Assembly (NCBI RefSeq): GCF_000622225.1
Contig: NZ_JHWD01000012.1
Span: 61,983-125,982 of the forward strand
Origin: Roseomonas mucosa ATCC BAA-692
Lineage (GTDB): Bacteria > Pseudomonadota > Alphaproteobacteria > Acetobacterales > Acetobacteraceae
Length of the DNA stretch: 64,000 nucleotides
Direction: 5' to 3'
The notes below the pieces were generated by a model, which saw only the letters and a list, made by a program, of their open reading frames with translations, did no database searches and was not told the DNA's origin. Shown here piece after piece: positions 54,916 through 63,740 of the stretch. The position numbers were made by a program, and so were the translations under genes. The number at the start of each line of letters is the position of its first letter. The first letter of the stretch is position 1.

Positions 54916-56889
54916 CTACGACGAGAAGAAGAACTGCTGCGGCAGGGCCGGGCCCGGATTGGGCCAGGACCAGGAATTGGGATAGCGCGGCGGCACGTTC
55001 TGCAGGTTGTTCCGCACCACGCCGAAGGAGTTGCAGTAGAGGCAGATGCCGATCGGCTCGAAGGCCTCGGCGGCGATGTCGAAGACCTGCTTCATGATCT
55101 CGCCGCGCTTGGCCAGGTCCGCCGTGCCGCGCGCCTGGTCGAAGAGCTGCATCCGCTTCTTCTGGTGCTCGGGCGGCTCCTGCCCTTCCTTGCCGCCGGA
55201 CACGTACCACTGCGCCCAGGGCAGGCCGTAGCGCGTGCCCTGCGGATGCTGCGCGAAATAGTCGCGTGGGTCGATCATGGGGTCCAGCCCGCCCGGCCCT
55301 GCCCAGGTGGCCGCGTCGTGGTCGTTGTTGTCGCCGCGCGTGTAGTAGAGGGCGCGCTCGATGGTGTTGACCTTGATGTCCACGCCGATCGCGGCCCAGT
55401 GGCGCTTCACCAGCTCCAGCGCATCCACCTGGTCCGGCGCCAGGGTCGGGATGACATCGACGGCGAAGAAGACCTTCTGCCCGTCGGGCCGCAGGCGGAA
55501 GCCCTGCCCGTCCTTCTTGTTGTAGCCGAGCTCGTCCAGCATGGCATTGGCCCTGGCCGGGTCGTACTGGGTAAACTGGCGGCCCAGCGTCTCGTGATAC
55601 CAGGGATGCCCCGGGCGCGGTCCCATCTGCCAGGGCTCGGACTGGCCGAGATAGACCAGCTCGATGATCTCCGCCCGGTTGATGCCGTGGGACAGCGCCT
55701 GGCGGAAGCCCTTGTTGCCGAACATGGCCCGCATCTGCGGGTCCTTGTGCGTCAGGTTCAGGTAGATCTGCATCTGTTGCGAGGAGGCGCCGATCAGCTC
55801 CACCAGGTGGTAGCCACCCTTCTGCATGTTGCGCGACAGGGTCGGCTTGTTCTGCAGGCTGTCGATATGCCGGTCCTGGATGTCGAGCTTGCCGGAAACG
55901 GCGTCGATCATCAGGGATTCGACATCCTGCGAGATGCCGAGATTCAGGCGGTCGATATAGGGAAGCTGGTTGCCCGCCGTGTCGACCTGCCAGAAGTACG
56001 GGTTGCGCTCCAGCACCACGCGCGTCGCGCCACCGGCATAGGGCTCGCGGATCATCCAGGGATCGAGCACCGGCTTCTCGGGATTGCCCCAGCGCGAGGG
56101 GATCTCGACGTCGCCGCACTTCGCGCGGAACAGCGCGGCCCAGTCGGACATGCCGGCCGCCTTCGCGGCCTCCGCGACGCCCGTGCCGTACTTGGGGTGG
56201 AACTGGCTGCAGTAGTGCTTCGGGAACAGCGTCGGGTACTGGCCGAGCGGCGTGGCCAGCGCCTCCATGAACATGGCGTAGGGCGCAGCGAAGCGGAAGC
56301 GGACCGTGTTGTCGTCCACCTTCTCCGCCGTGCCGGGCTTGTTGGCGATGACGATGGCCGAGGGCGGCGAGCGATACAGCTCGGTGTTCTTGGCGCAGTC
56401 CTCGATGGCGAAGACGACGTCATCGGCGGTGAAGGGATGGCCGTCCGACCACCGCATGCCGGGGCGCAGGTGGAAGGTGAATTCCGTCGCGTCGGCGTTG
56501 ATCTCCCAGCGCTCGGCGACGCTCGGCAGCACCTCGGTATAGGCGAGGTTCCAGCGCACCAGCCCCTGGTTGCCGACGATCTTCAGGATGCCGTTGTGGT
56601 CGGAGGAGCCGCGCAGCCCGCGCCGCAACGTGCCGCCATAGCGGCCGGCCTTCTCGACCTGCACCACCAGCGGGCTTTTCGGCAGGCGCTCGGCCAGCGG
56701 CGGCAGTTTCCTGTCCGCCGCCAGCCTGGCCAGGTCCGGCGCTTCCTTTGCGGCTGCTCCCTGGGCGGAGGCGGCGCCCGGCAGGGCCATGGCCACCGTG
56801 GCGCCGACGGCGCCCTGCAACAGGCGGCGGCGTTCCAGGCGACAGGATCCAGGCACCGCCCGGGGGCGGCTTTCCTTGTTCTCGGACAT
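54916..56889 (-). CDS. ABC transporter substrate-binding protein, family 5 (oligosaccharide/peptide type)
   Basis: A 657-residue periplasmic receptor. The N-terminus SCRLERRRLLQGAVGATVAM carries RRR and a hydrophobic core, suggesting Tat export, with cleavage after ASAQ. Family-5 signatures are GRYGGTLRRGLRG, RPGMRWSDGHPFTADDVVFA and ALSHGINRAEIIELVYLGQ. At over 650 residues it is longer than peptide-binding DppA (about 530), a trait shared with oligosaccharide binders of this family. Upstream lie mannonate- and galactonate-dehydratase-like genes. A 156-base AT-richer leader precedes it. Confidence 0.92.
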   Translation of the reverse strand: MSENKESRPRAVPGSCRLERRRLLQGAVGATVAMALPGAASAQGAAAKEAPDLARLAADRKLPPLAERLPKSPLVVQVEKAGRYGGTLRRGLRGSSDHNGILKIVGNQGLVRWNLAYTEVLPSVAERWEINADATEFTFHLRPGMRWSDGHPFTADDVVFAIEDCAKNTELYRSPPSAIVIANKPGTAEKVDDNTVRFRFAAPYAMFMEALATPLGQYPTLFPKHYCSQFHPKYGTGVAEAAKAAGMSDWAALFRAKCGDVEIPSRWGNPEKPVLDPWMIREPYAGGATRVVLERNPYFWQVDTAGNQLPYIDRLNLGISQDVESLMIDAVSGKLDIQDRHIDSLQNKPTLSRNMQKGGYHLVELIGASSQQMQIYLNLTHKDPQMRAMFGNKGFRQALSHGINRAEIIELVYLGQSEPWQMGPRPGHPWYHETLGRQFTQYDPARANAMLDELGYNKKDGQGFRLRPDGQKVFFAVDVIPTLAPDQVDALELVKRHWAAIGVDIKVNTIERALYYTRGDNNDHDAATWAGPGGLDPMIDPRDYFAQHPQGTRYGLPWAQWYVSGGKEGQEPPEHQKKRMQLFDQARGTADLAKRGEIMKQVFDIAAEAFEPIGICLYCNSFGVVRNNLQNVPPRYPNSWSWPNPGPALPQQFFFSS

Positions 56890-57045
56890 CTCTTCCTCCA
56901 GGCCGCCGGGCTGTTCCCCGGTCGGTTTGCGCTTCGCGCTCTTGTTTCCGCACTTTGGCGGTCTTTACTTGCGGACCTTTGGAGACCGGGGCCGTTCCGG
57001 TTCAATCGGAATTCATGAAAGGGTAATAATCACCATCGATCAAAG

Positions 57046-58155
57046 TCAATCAACTTCGCGATCCAGGCGGCCCATCGCCTGCAGAAGTCCGGTGATGTAG
57101 CCATAGCAGAAGGCGAAGGCCGTATCCCGGGGATCGCGTCCGCTGATGGTCGGCACGTGATCGGGCATGATCATGTGCTCATAGCCGGTCTCGCCATAGG
57201 TCCTCAGCGACTCCCACATGTCCATGTCGCCATCCTCCGGGAAGGTCTCCATGAAGGAGAGCCTGCCGCCGCGGATGTTGCGGAAATGCACGTTGAAGAT
57301 CTTCTTCCGTTCGCCGAACCAGCGGATGACGTCGCCGACCTCGCGCCGCGGGTCGTCCAGCATCTCGCCGACCGTGCCCTGGCAGAAGTTGAGGCCATGG
57401 TAAGGGCTCTCGCGCATCTGCACGAAGCGCTTCAGCCCTTCCACCGTGCCCAGCACGCGTGTCACGCCGCGATAGCCCGGCGGCGTGTAGGGATCGTGCG
57501 GATGGCAGGCGAGGCGGACGCGGCTGCTTTCCGCCACCGGCACGACGCGTTCGAGGAAATAGTCGACGCGCGCCCAGTTCTCGTCCTCCGGCAGGATGCC
57601 CGCCAGGGTGGGCGGCGCGTCATGGTCGGCCTTCTCCCAGCGGAAGGCCTCGCTCATCGCGCCGCCCCGGCTGGGTTCCATCGCGGTGCGCGGGATGCCG
57701 ATGATGTTGAGGTTGTACTTCGCGGCGGGGATGCCGGCCTCGGCCAGCCGTTCGATCAGACGGCAGATGCCGTCGATCTGCCGGTCGCGGTCCGGCCCGG
57801 CGGACAGGATGTCAGGGCTGTGCTGCTGCTCGATCGGGCGCGAGGAGAGCGGCAGCTGCACCATGTCGAGCGACAGGCCGAAGCCTCCGAGCCTGTCGCG
57901 GAAGCGCAGCAGCGTGTCGAGCGTCCAGTCATGCGGGTTGCCGGGCGGATCGGCGCAGACGTGGCGGATGCCGAGTTGCGCCATCACCCGGTAGTCTTCG
58001 TCGTCGCGGGCGGGGACCTGGGTGCCAAGATGCACGGTCAGGCCCTGCCCCGTTCGAGGAGCATGGCGGCGCCCGCAGCCGCATTCGTCACCCGAGGACA
58101 TGACATTCGCGCCAAGGCCCGCTCTCCCTGCCCAGACATCCGCGAGGGGTGCCAT
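57046..58155 (-). CDS. Mannonate dehydratase family protein (UxuA-like)
   Basis: A TIM-barrel dehydratase of the UxuA family, which converts D-mannonate to 2-keto-3-deoxygluconate. Likely metal ligands are visible in RLACHPHDP (His), LNFCQGTVGEM (Cys), FNVHFRNIRGG (His) and HMIMPDHVPT (Asp). At about 369 residues it resembles UxuA in size. The start is uncertain: ATGs at 58173, 58155 and 58101 are in frame. I chose 58155, preceded by AAGAG, because 58173 lies within an AT-rich operator-like stretch. The conserved part begins at TVHLGTQVPARDDEDYRVMA. Confidence 0.85.
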   Translation of the reverse strand: MAPLADVWAGRAGLGANVMSSGDECGCGRRHAPRTGQGLTVHLGTQVPARDDEDYRVMAQLGIRHVCADPPGNPHDWTLDTLLRFRDRLGGFGLSLDMVQLPLSSRPIEQQHSPDILSAGPDRDRQIDGICRLIERLAEAGIPAAKYNLNIIGIPRTAMEPSRGGAMSEAFRWEKADHDAPPTLAGILPEDENWARVDYFLERVVPVAESSRVRLACHPHDPYTPPGYRGVTRVLGTVEGLKRFVQMRESPYHGLNFCQGTVGEMLDDPRREVGDVIRWFGERKKIFNVHFRNIRGGRLSFMETFPEDGDMDMWESLRTYGETGYEHMIMPDHVPTISGRDPRDTAFAFCYGYITGLLQAMGRLDREVD

Positions 58156-58159
58156 GGCT

Positions 58160-58185
58160 CTTATATTTGTCATATGAATAGAGTG
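58160..58185. promoter_or_regulatory. AT-rich operator/promoter-like patch upstream of the uxuA-like gene
   Basis: An island of about 40% GC in otherwise about 70% GC DNA, containing the perfect palindrome TCATATGA (58170-58177) inside ATTTGTCATATGAATAG. The form is close to sites bound by GntR-family regulators. No dedicated regulator gene is adjacent. Confidence 0.4.
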
Positions 58186-58336
58186 GAAATGGCCGGCTCC
58201 ACAAGCGGATTTCCAGGCTCCGTATGGGGTTTACGGATGCCGGTGCCTCCGGGTGCCGGTCACCGTCCCGATCGCTCGCCTGAGCGAGCGGAATGGTATG
58301 ATCAATCCCGCCGGCTTCCGGACCTTGCCCGTCGCC

Positions 58337-59488
58337 TCAGGGGAAGGCGGTGGAGCCGTCGGGGCGGCGCGGCACCTTGCGCTCCCAGTGGATGTAGCCG
58401 TCCTGGCGCAGGTACTCCTCGTCGATCTCCACACCCCAGCCTGGCCGGTCCGGACGGAGTTCGAGATAACCGTCCCGTGGCAGGTAGGGATCGCGCACAT
58501 AGCAGCCCGCCCCCTCCCCCATCGGTGGCAAGCGGTATTCCAGGATGCGGAAGTTCGGCTGCGACGCGCAGAAATGCAGGTTCACCGCCGTGGCGAGCGG
58601 CCCCATCGGGTTGTGCGGCGCGATGGTGACGTAGTGCGCTTCCGCGATGGCGGCGATCCTGCGCATCTCCAGCAAGCCACCCACGGCGCAGACATCCGGC
58701 TGGACGATGTCGCAGCCCTGTACCTGGAGAAGGCGCAGGAACTCGAAGCGGCTATAGAGGGATTCCCCCGTCGCCAGGGTGCAATCCAGGCCGCGCCGCA
58801 ACGCGCCCCAGGCCTCGAAGTTCTCCGGCCGGATCGGCTCCTCGAGGAAGAGCGGGTCATAGGGTGCCAGCGCATTGCCCAGCTGCATCGCCTGGCGCGG
58901 CTCGAAGATCTTGCCGTGTGCGTCGAAGGCGATCTCGAAGCCGGATGGCAGCGTTTCCCGCAGTTGCCGGAAGTATTCCGCACTGCTCCGCACCACCTCG
59001 CCCCAGCGATGCGCGTGCAGGTCGATGCGGTAGGGGCTGAGCTTGAAGGCGGTGAAGCCCCAGGCCGCGTGCAGCGCCTCCATCTCCGCCCGCGCCTGCG
59101 GCGGGTCAGGCGCAGTATAGACGCCCGCATAGACCCGCACGCGGTCGCGCGCATGGCCGCCCAGCAGCATGTACACGGGCACGTCCAGCGCCTTGGCTGA
59201 GATGTCCCACAGGCAGTGGTCGATGGCCGAGATGGCGGCGAGGCCCAGCGCGCCCGGCGGGAAGCGGGATTGCTGCATCAGGAACTGGATCAGGTATTCG
59301 ATGCGCCGTGGGTCCTGCCCCGCCAGGAAGGTGGCGAGGTAGTCCAGCAGCGGCGGAAGGGCCCTGTCCGGGCCGTGGTTGTAGCATTCGCCCCAGCCGG
59401 TGATCCCCGCATCCGTGTCGATGGCCAGCAGCACGCGCGGGCGGTCCCTGTCGCGTGTCATGAAGGCGCGCAGCCGTTCGATCCGCAC
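58337..59488 (-). CDS. Enolase-superfamily sugar-acid dehydratase (galactonate-dehydratase-like)
   Basis: A 383-residue mandelate racemase/muconate lactonizing superfamily enzyme. Metal ligands are Asp189 (FDAHGK), Glu216 (LFLEEP) and Glu242 (ATGESL). His191 and His292 (IAPHNPMGP) are acid/base candidates. This D-x-H, E, E, H pattern and spacing closely match E. coli D-galactonate dehydratase. It starts at a GTG (59488) with GGGGAGGGA just upstream. It heads a six-gene minus-strand run (dehydratases, then the ABC importer), 181 bases before the mannonate dehydratase. Which aldonate it dehydrates is unknown. Confidence 0.9.
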   Translation of the reverse strand: MRIERLRAFMTRDRDRPRVLLAIDTDAGITGWGECYNHGPDRALPPLLDYLATFLAGQDPRRIEYLIQFLMQQSRFPPGALGLAAISAIDHCLWDISAKALDVPVYMLLGGHARDRVRVYAGVYTAPDPPQARAEMEALHAAWGFTAFKLSPYRIDLHAHRWGEVVRSSAEYFRQLRETLPSGFEIAFDAHGKIFEPRQAMQLGNALAPYDPLFLEEPIRPENFEAWGALRRGLDCTLATGESLYSRFEFLRLLQVQGCDIVQPDVCAVGGLLEMRRIAAIAEAHYVTIAPHNPMGPLATAVNLHFCASQPNFRILEYRLPPMGEGAGCYVRDPYLPRDGYLELRPDRPGWGVEIDEEYLRQDGYIHWERKVPRRPDGSTAFP

Positions 59489-59805
59489 CCGTTCCCTCCC
59501 CTTGCCCGGCCGGCCTTCCCGCGCGGCGGAGTATCCCGCCCCGCGGCGTCCGGCTTCTTCCGGGGGAGGAAACAATGGCGCGTGGCAGACCGCAATGGGC
59601 CTGGAGGCCAGGTCCGCCGGGGCGCCGCCGCGGCCCGGGACCGCTCCGCTGGCTTCCCGCTGCTCCGGGCGCCTGAAGCCGGAAGGGGGAGGGCCCATGA
59701 TCCTGCCGTATGAAATTCAGGTGCGGGCCAGAACTAACGAATCATATTCGGTCGTGAAAATGATACCCCTTCGATCGTACCGCCAAAGCCGGAACCAGCC
59801 ACCTC
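59489..59805. other. Divergent promoter region of the dehydratase operon and putA
   Basis: No gene is supported. The right end (about 59705-59765) is clearly AT-richer and probably contains the putA promoter and that of the dehydratase operon. I see no clean -35/-10 pair or strong palindrome. Confidence 0.45.
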
Positions 59806-62800
59806 ATGTCGCTCGCCGCCCGCCTCGATATGCCGTCCGCCGCGCCCATTCCCTTCGATGCCTTCGCCGCCTCGGTCCAGGCGCAGGGCCCGCTCCGCGC
59901 CGCCATCACCCGGCACGAGCGCGCGGCGGAGCCCGGCTGCATCGCCCGCCTCCTGCCGGACGCCACTCTCCCGGCCCCGCTTGCCGCCCAGGCGACCGCC
60001 ACCGCCACGCGGCTGGTGGAGGCGCTGCGCCGCAAGGGCACGCGCGGTGCGGTCGAAGGGCTGGTGCAGGAGTTCTCGCTGTCGTCGCAGGAAGGCGTGG
60101 CGTTGATGTGCCTGGCGGAAGCGCTGCTGCGCATTCCCGACACCGCCACGCGGGACGCGCTGATCCGCGACAAGATCGGCAGCGGGGACTGGCGTTCGCA
60201 TCTGGGGCACTCGCCCTCGCTTTTCGTGAACGCCGCCACCTGGGGGCTGGTGGTCACCGGCCGCCTCGCCACCACCAGCAGCGAGACGGGGCTGTCGCAC
60301 GCGCTGACACGGCTGATCGCACGGGGCGGGGAGCCGGTGATCCGCAAGGGCGTCGATCTGGCGATGCGGATGATGGGCGAGCAGTTCGTCACCGGCCAGA
60401 CCATCGCCGAGGCCTTGGTGCGGGCCCGGAAGATGGAGGCGAAGGGCTTCCGCTATTCCTACGACATGCTGGGCGAGGCCGCGACCACCGCCGCCGATGC
60501 GGAGCGCTACCACCGCGACTACGAGACGGCGATCCATGCGATCGGGCAGGCGGCGGCGGGGCGCGGGATCTATGAGGGGTCGGGCATCTCCATCAAGCTC
60601 TCGGCGCTGCATCCGCGCTATGCGCGGGCGCAGCGCGACAGGGTGATGGCGGAGCTGCTGCCGCGCGTGGCCCTGCTGGCCGGGCTGGCGAAGCGCTACG
60701 ACATCGGGCTGAACATCGATGCCGAGGAGGCCGACCGGCTCGACCTCTCGCTGGACATCCTGGAGGCCCTCTGCCTCGACCCCGCGCTGGCCGGATGGGA
60801 CGGCCTCGGCTTCGTGGTGCAGGCCTACCAGAAGCGCGCGCCCTTCGTGCTGGACTTCGTGATCGACCTCGCGCGGCGTTCCGGCCACCGGCTGATGGTC
60901 CGGCTGGTGAAGGGCGCCTACTGGGACAGCGAGATCAAGCGCGCGCAGATCGACGGGCTGGAGGACTTCCCCGTCTTCACGCGCAAGCGGCACACGGATG
61001 TCTCCTACCTCGCCTGCGCGCGGAAGCTGCTGGAGGCGCGCGACACCGTCTTCCCGCAATTCGCCACGCACAATGCCCAGACCCTGGCCAGCATCCACGC
61101 CCTGGCCGGCGAGGGTTTCCGCATCGGCGACCATGAGTTCCAGTGCCTGCACGGCATGGGGGAGCCGCTCTACGAGGAGGTGGTCGGGCCGGGAAAGCTG
61201 GACCGCCCCTGCCGCATCTACGCGCCGGTCGGCACGCATGAGACGCTGCTCGCCTATCTCGTGCGCCGCCTGCTGGAGAACGGCGCCAATTCCTCCTTCG
61301 TGAACCGCATCCAGGATCCCGCCGTGACGGTGGAGGCGCTGGCCGCCGATCCCGCCGCGCAGGTGGCGGCGGAACAGCCGCCGGGCGCGCCCAACCCGCA
61401 TATCGCACTTCCGCGTGGCCTCTTCGGCACGGAACGGGTGAACTCCCTCGGACTGAACCTGAGCAACGAGGCCGAGCTGGCCCGGCTGGCCACGGCGCTG
61501 CGGGACAGCGCGGCGCAGGACTGGCGCGCCGCGCCGCTCCTGGCCGGCATGAAAGGCCAGGGCCTGCCACGCCCGGTGCTGAATCCGGCCAACCACCGCG
61601 ACCGGGTCGGCATGGTGGTGGAAGCCTCGGCGGAGGCGGTCGGGAGCGCGTTGCACATCGCCTCGGGGGGCTCCGCGGCCTGGGCCGCGGAGCCCCCCGA
61701 GGCGCGCGCCGCCTGCCTGTCCCGCGCCGCCGATCTGCTGGAGCAGCGGATGCCGCTCCTGCTCGGCCTGCTGGTCCGGGAGGCCGGGAAGTCCTTCGCC
61801 AATGCCGTGGCGGAGGTGCGGGAGGCGGTGGACTTCCTGCGCTACTACGGCGCGCAGGTGCGGCGGGACTTCCGCAACGGCACGCATCGTCCGCTCGGGC
61901 CGGTGCTCTGCATCAGCCCTTGGAACTTCCCGCTCGCCATCTTCACCGGGCAGGTCGCGGCGGCGCTCGCCGCGGGCAATCCGGTGATCGCCAAGCCGGC
62001 GGAGGAAACGCCGCTGATCGCCGCGCAATCCGTGGCCATCCTGCACGAGGCCGGAGTTCCCGCCGGGGTGCTGCAACTCCTGCCCGGCGACGGCCAGGTG
62101 GGCGCGGCGCTGGTCGCGGACGCGCGCATCCACGGCGTGATGTTCACCGGCTCCACCGAGGTGGCGAGGCGCATCCAGGCGGAGCTGGCGAAGCGCCTGA
62201 ACCCCGGCGGCGCGCCGGTGCCGCTGATCGCCGAGACCGGCGGGCAGAACGCGCTGGTGGTGGATTCCTCCGCCCTGGCCGAGCAGGTGGTGGGCGATGT
62301 GCTGGTCTCCGCCTTCGACAGCGCGGGGCAGCGCTGCTCCGCGCTGCGCGTGCTCTGCCTGCAGGAGGATGTGGCGGACCGCGTCCTCGCCATGCTGCGC
62401 GGTGCCCTGGCGGAGCTCTCGACCGGCAATCCGGAGCGGCTTTCCACCGATATCGGGCCGGTAATCACCGGCGAGGCCCGGGACGGAATCCTGGCGCATA
62501 TCGAGGCGATGCGAGCGGCCGGGTATCCGGTGCACCAGTCCGCGCTGCCGGAGGAATGCCGCCACGGCACCTTCGTGCCGCCGACCATCATCGAGATCGA
62601 CAGCCTGGAGGCGCTGACGCGGGAGATCTTCGGCCCCGTGCTGCATGTGCTGCGCTTCCGCCGCGACGGGATCGAGGCGCTGATGCGGGCGGTGAACGCC
62701 ACCGGCTATGGCCTGACCTTCGGCGTGCATTCGCGCATCGACGAGACCATCCAGCGCGTCACCGCCCTGGCCCGGGCGGGCAACGTCTATGTCAACCGCA

Positions 62801-63492
62801 ACCTGGTCGGCGCCGTGGTCGGCGTACAGCCCTTCGGCGGGCACGGGCTGTCCGGCACGGGCCCCAAGGCGGGCGGGCCGCTCTACCTCCGCCGCCTGCT
62901 GGCCGCGCGCCCCGCATCGACAGGCCTGCCGGCGGGCACCGCGCCCGCCCCCCTCCGCGCCCCCCTCCGCGCCTGGGCGGCCTGGCTGGCCGGGCGCGGC
63001 GAGGCCGGCGCGGCGGCGGAAGCCGAGGCCCTCGCCGCCGTCACGCCCGCCGGCCTTGCGCTTGAGCTCCCCGGCCCGGTGGGCGAGCGCAACGCCTATG
63101 CCACCGAACCGCGCGGCAGCGTGCTGTGCCACGCCGCCGATGCCGCAACGCTCCACCGCGCCGTCTCGGCGGCGCTGGCCGCCGGCAACCGCGCCCTGAT
63201 CGCCGCCGGTGGCACGCGGCTGGGGGCGCCCCTGCCGCCCGCCCTGGCCGCCTGGGTGCGTGAGGCCGGCCCCGCCGCCCTGCCGGAGGTGCAGGCCGTG
63301 CTGTTCGGTGGCATGGAGGAGGCGCTGAAGGCCCTGGCGCAGCAACTCGCCTCGCTCGACGGCCCCCTCGTCCCGGTCCATGTCGCCGATGCGGAAACCG
63401 GCTTTCCGGCGGAGTTCCTGCTGCTGGAACGCTCGGTGAGCACCAACACCGCCGCGGCGGGCGGCAACGCGAAGCTGATGATGCTCGGCTGA
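59806..63492 (+). CDS. putA: Bifunctional proline dehydrogenase / L-glutamate gamma-semialdehyde dehydrogenase
   Basis: A 1228-residue enzyme that oxidises proline to glutamate in two steps. The N-terminal arm begins at once with helical PutA sequence; there is no ribbon-helix-helix DNA-binding domain, so it is not an autorepressor. The FAD-dependent proline dehydrogenase barrel (about 150-470) has SGISIKLSALHPRYARAQ, LNIDAEEADRLDLSLDIL, VRLVKGAYWDSEIKRAQ and YAPVGTHETLLAYLVRRLLE. The NAD-dependent aldehyde dehydrogenase (about 520-1030) has Glu810 (IAETGGQNA) and catalytic Cys844 (FDSAGQRCSALR). A C-terminal ALDH-like extension (about 1030-1228) seals the substrate tunnel in long PutAs. Confidence 0.96.
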   Translation: MSLAARLDMPSAAPIPFDAFAASVQAQGPLRAAITRHERAAEPGCIARLLPDATLPAPLAAQATATATRLVEALRRKGTRGAVEGLVQEFSLSSQEGVALMCLAEALLRIPDTATRDALIRDKIGSGDWRSHLGHSPSLFVNAATWGLVVTGRLATTSSETGLSHALTRLIARGGEPVIRKGVDLAMRMMGEQFVTGQTIAEALVRARKMEAKGFRYSYDMLGEAATTAADAERYHRDYETAIHAIGQAAAGRGIYEGSGISIKLSALHPRYARAQRDRVMAELLPRVALLAGLAKRYDIGLNIDAEEADRLDLSLDILEALCLDPALAGWDGLGFVVQAYQKRAPFVLDFVIDLARRSGHRLMVRLVKGAYWDSEIKRAQIDGLEDFPVFTRKRHTDVSYLACARKLLEARDTVFPQFATHNAQTLASIHALAGEGFRIGDHEFQCLHGMGEPLYEEVVGPGKLDRPCRIYAPVGTHETLLAYLVRRLLENGANSSFVNRIQDPAVTVEALAADPAAQVAAEQPPGAPNPHIALPRGLFGTERVNSLGLNLSNEAELARLATALRDSAAQDWRAAPLLAGMKGQGLPRPVLNPANHRDRVGMVVEASAEAVGSALHIASGGSAAWAAEPPEARAACLSRAADLLEQRMPLLLGLLVREAGKSFANAVAEVREAVDFLRYYGAQVRRDFRNGTHRPLGPVLCISPWNFPLAIFTGQVAAALAAGNPVIAKPAEETPLIAAQSVAILHEAGVPAGVLQLLPGDGQVGAALVADARIHGVMFTGSTEVARRIQAELAKRLNPGGAPVPLIAETGGQNALVVDSSALAEQVVGDVLVSAFDSAGQRCSALRVLCLQEDVADRVLAMLRGALAELSTGNPERLSTDIGPVITGEARDGILAHIEAMRAAGYPVHQSALPEECRHGTFVPPTIIEIDSLEALTREIFGPVLHVLRFRRDGIEALMRAVNATGYGLTFGVHSRIDETIQRVTALARAGNVYVNRNLVGAVVGVQPFGGHGLSGTGPKAGGPLYLRRLLAARPASTGLPAGTAPAPLRAPLRAWAAWLAGRGEAGAAAEAEALAAVTPAGLALELPGPVGERNAYATEPRGSVLCHAADAATLHRAVSAALAAGNRALIAAGGTRLGAPLPPALAAWVREAGPAALPEVQAVLFGGMEEALKALAQQLASLDGPLVPVHVADAETGFPAEFLLLERSVSTNTAAAGGNAKLMMLG

Positions 63493-63625
63493 ACGGCATC
63501 CCGGGCTTTCGCTGGTTCTGGTGGATGCCGTCAGGCTGCCGGTTGATCCCCGGAAGCAGGTGGAGACGCGGGGCGCCCGGAAAGAGGAACGACACGCTGT
63601 CCGCGCTGGCGGCACCGGCAGTCCG

Positions 63626-63646
63626 CCGGAGAGCATGGCTCTCCGG
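63626..63646. terminator. Hairpin downstream of putA
   Basis: CCGGAGAGC and GCTCTCCGG form a perfect 9-base stem with an ATG loop. It lies 133 bases after putA and just before the insertion sequence end. It closely resembles the hairpin at 27177-27203. Confidence 0.55.
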
Positions 63647-63669
63647 TGCGATCCGGTCATAGGGTGTCA

Positions 63670-63714
63670 ATCGGCACTGAATTGGGACCCCAGATCGGCA
63701 CGCAAAAGGGACCC
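63670..63714. repeat. IS21-type tandem terminal repeats
   Basis: Two 21-base copies at 63670-63690 and 63694-63714 share ATCGGCAC at the left and GGGACCC at the right, differing in the middle. They are probably binding sites for the IstA transposase. Confidence 0.75.
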
Positions 63715-63740
63715 TCTTGTGAGGTGTGTTGAGGGGGCGT

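Noticed and set aside
59734..63660. A 1308-codon open frame antisense to putA
   Set aside because: It is His/Arg/Gly-rich with no recognisable domain and mirrors the codon bias of putA on the other strand. Such long antisense frames are expected in very GC-rich genes.
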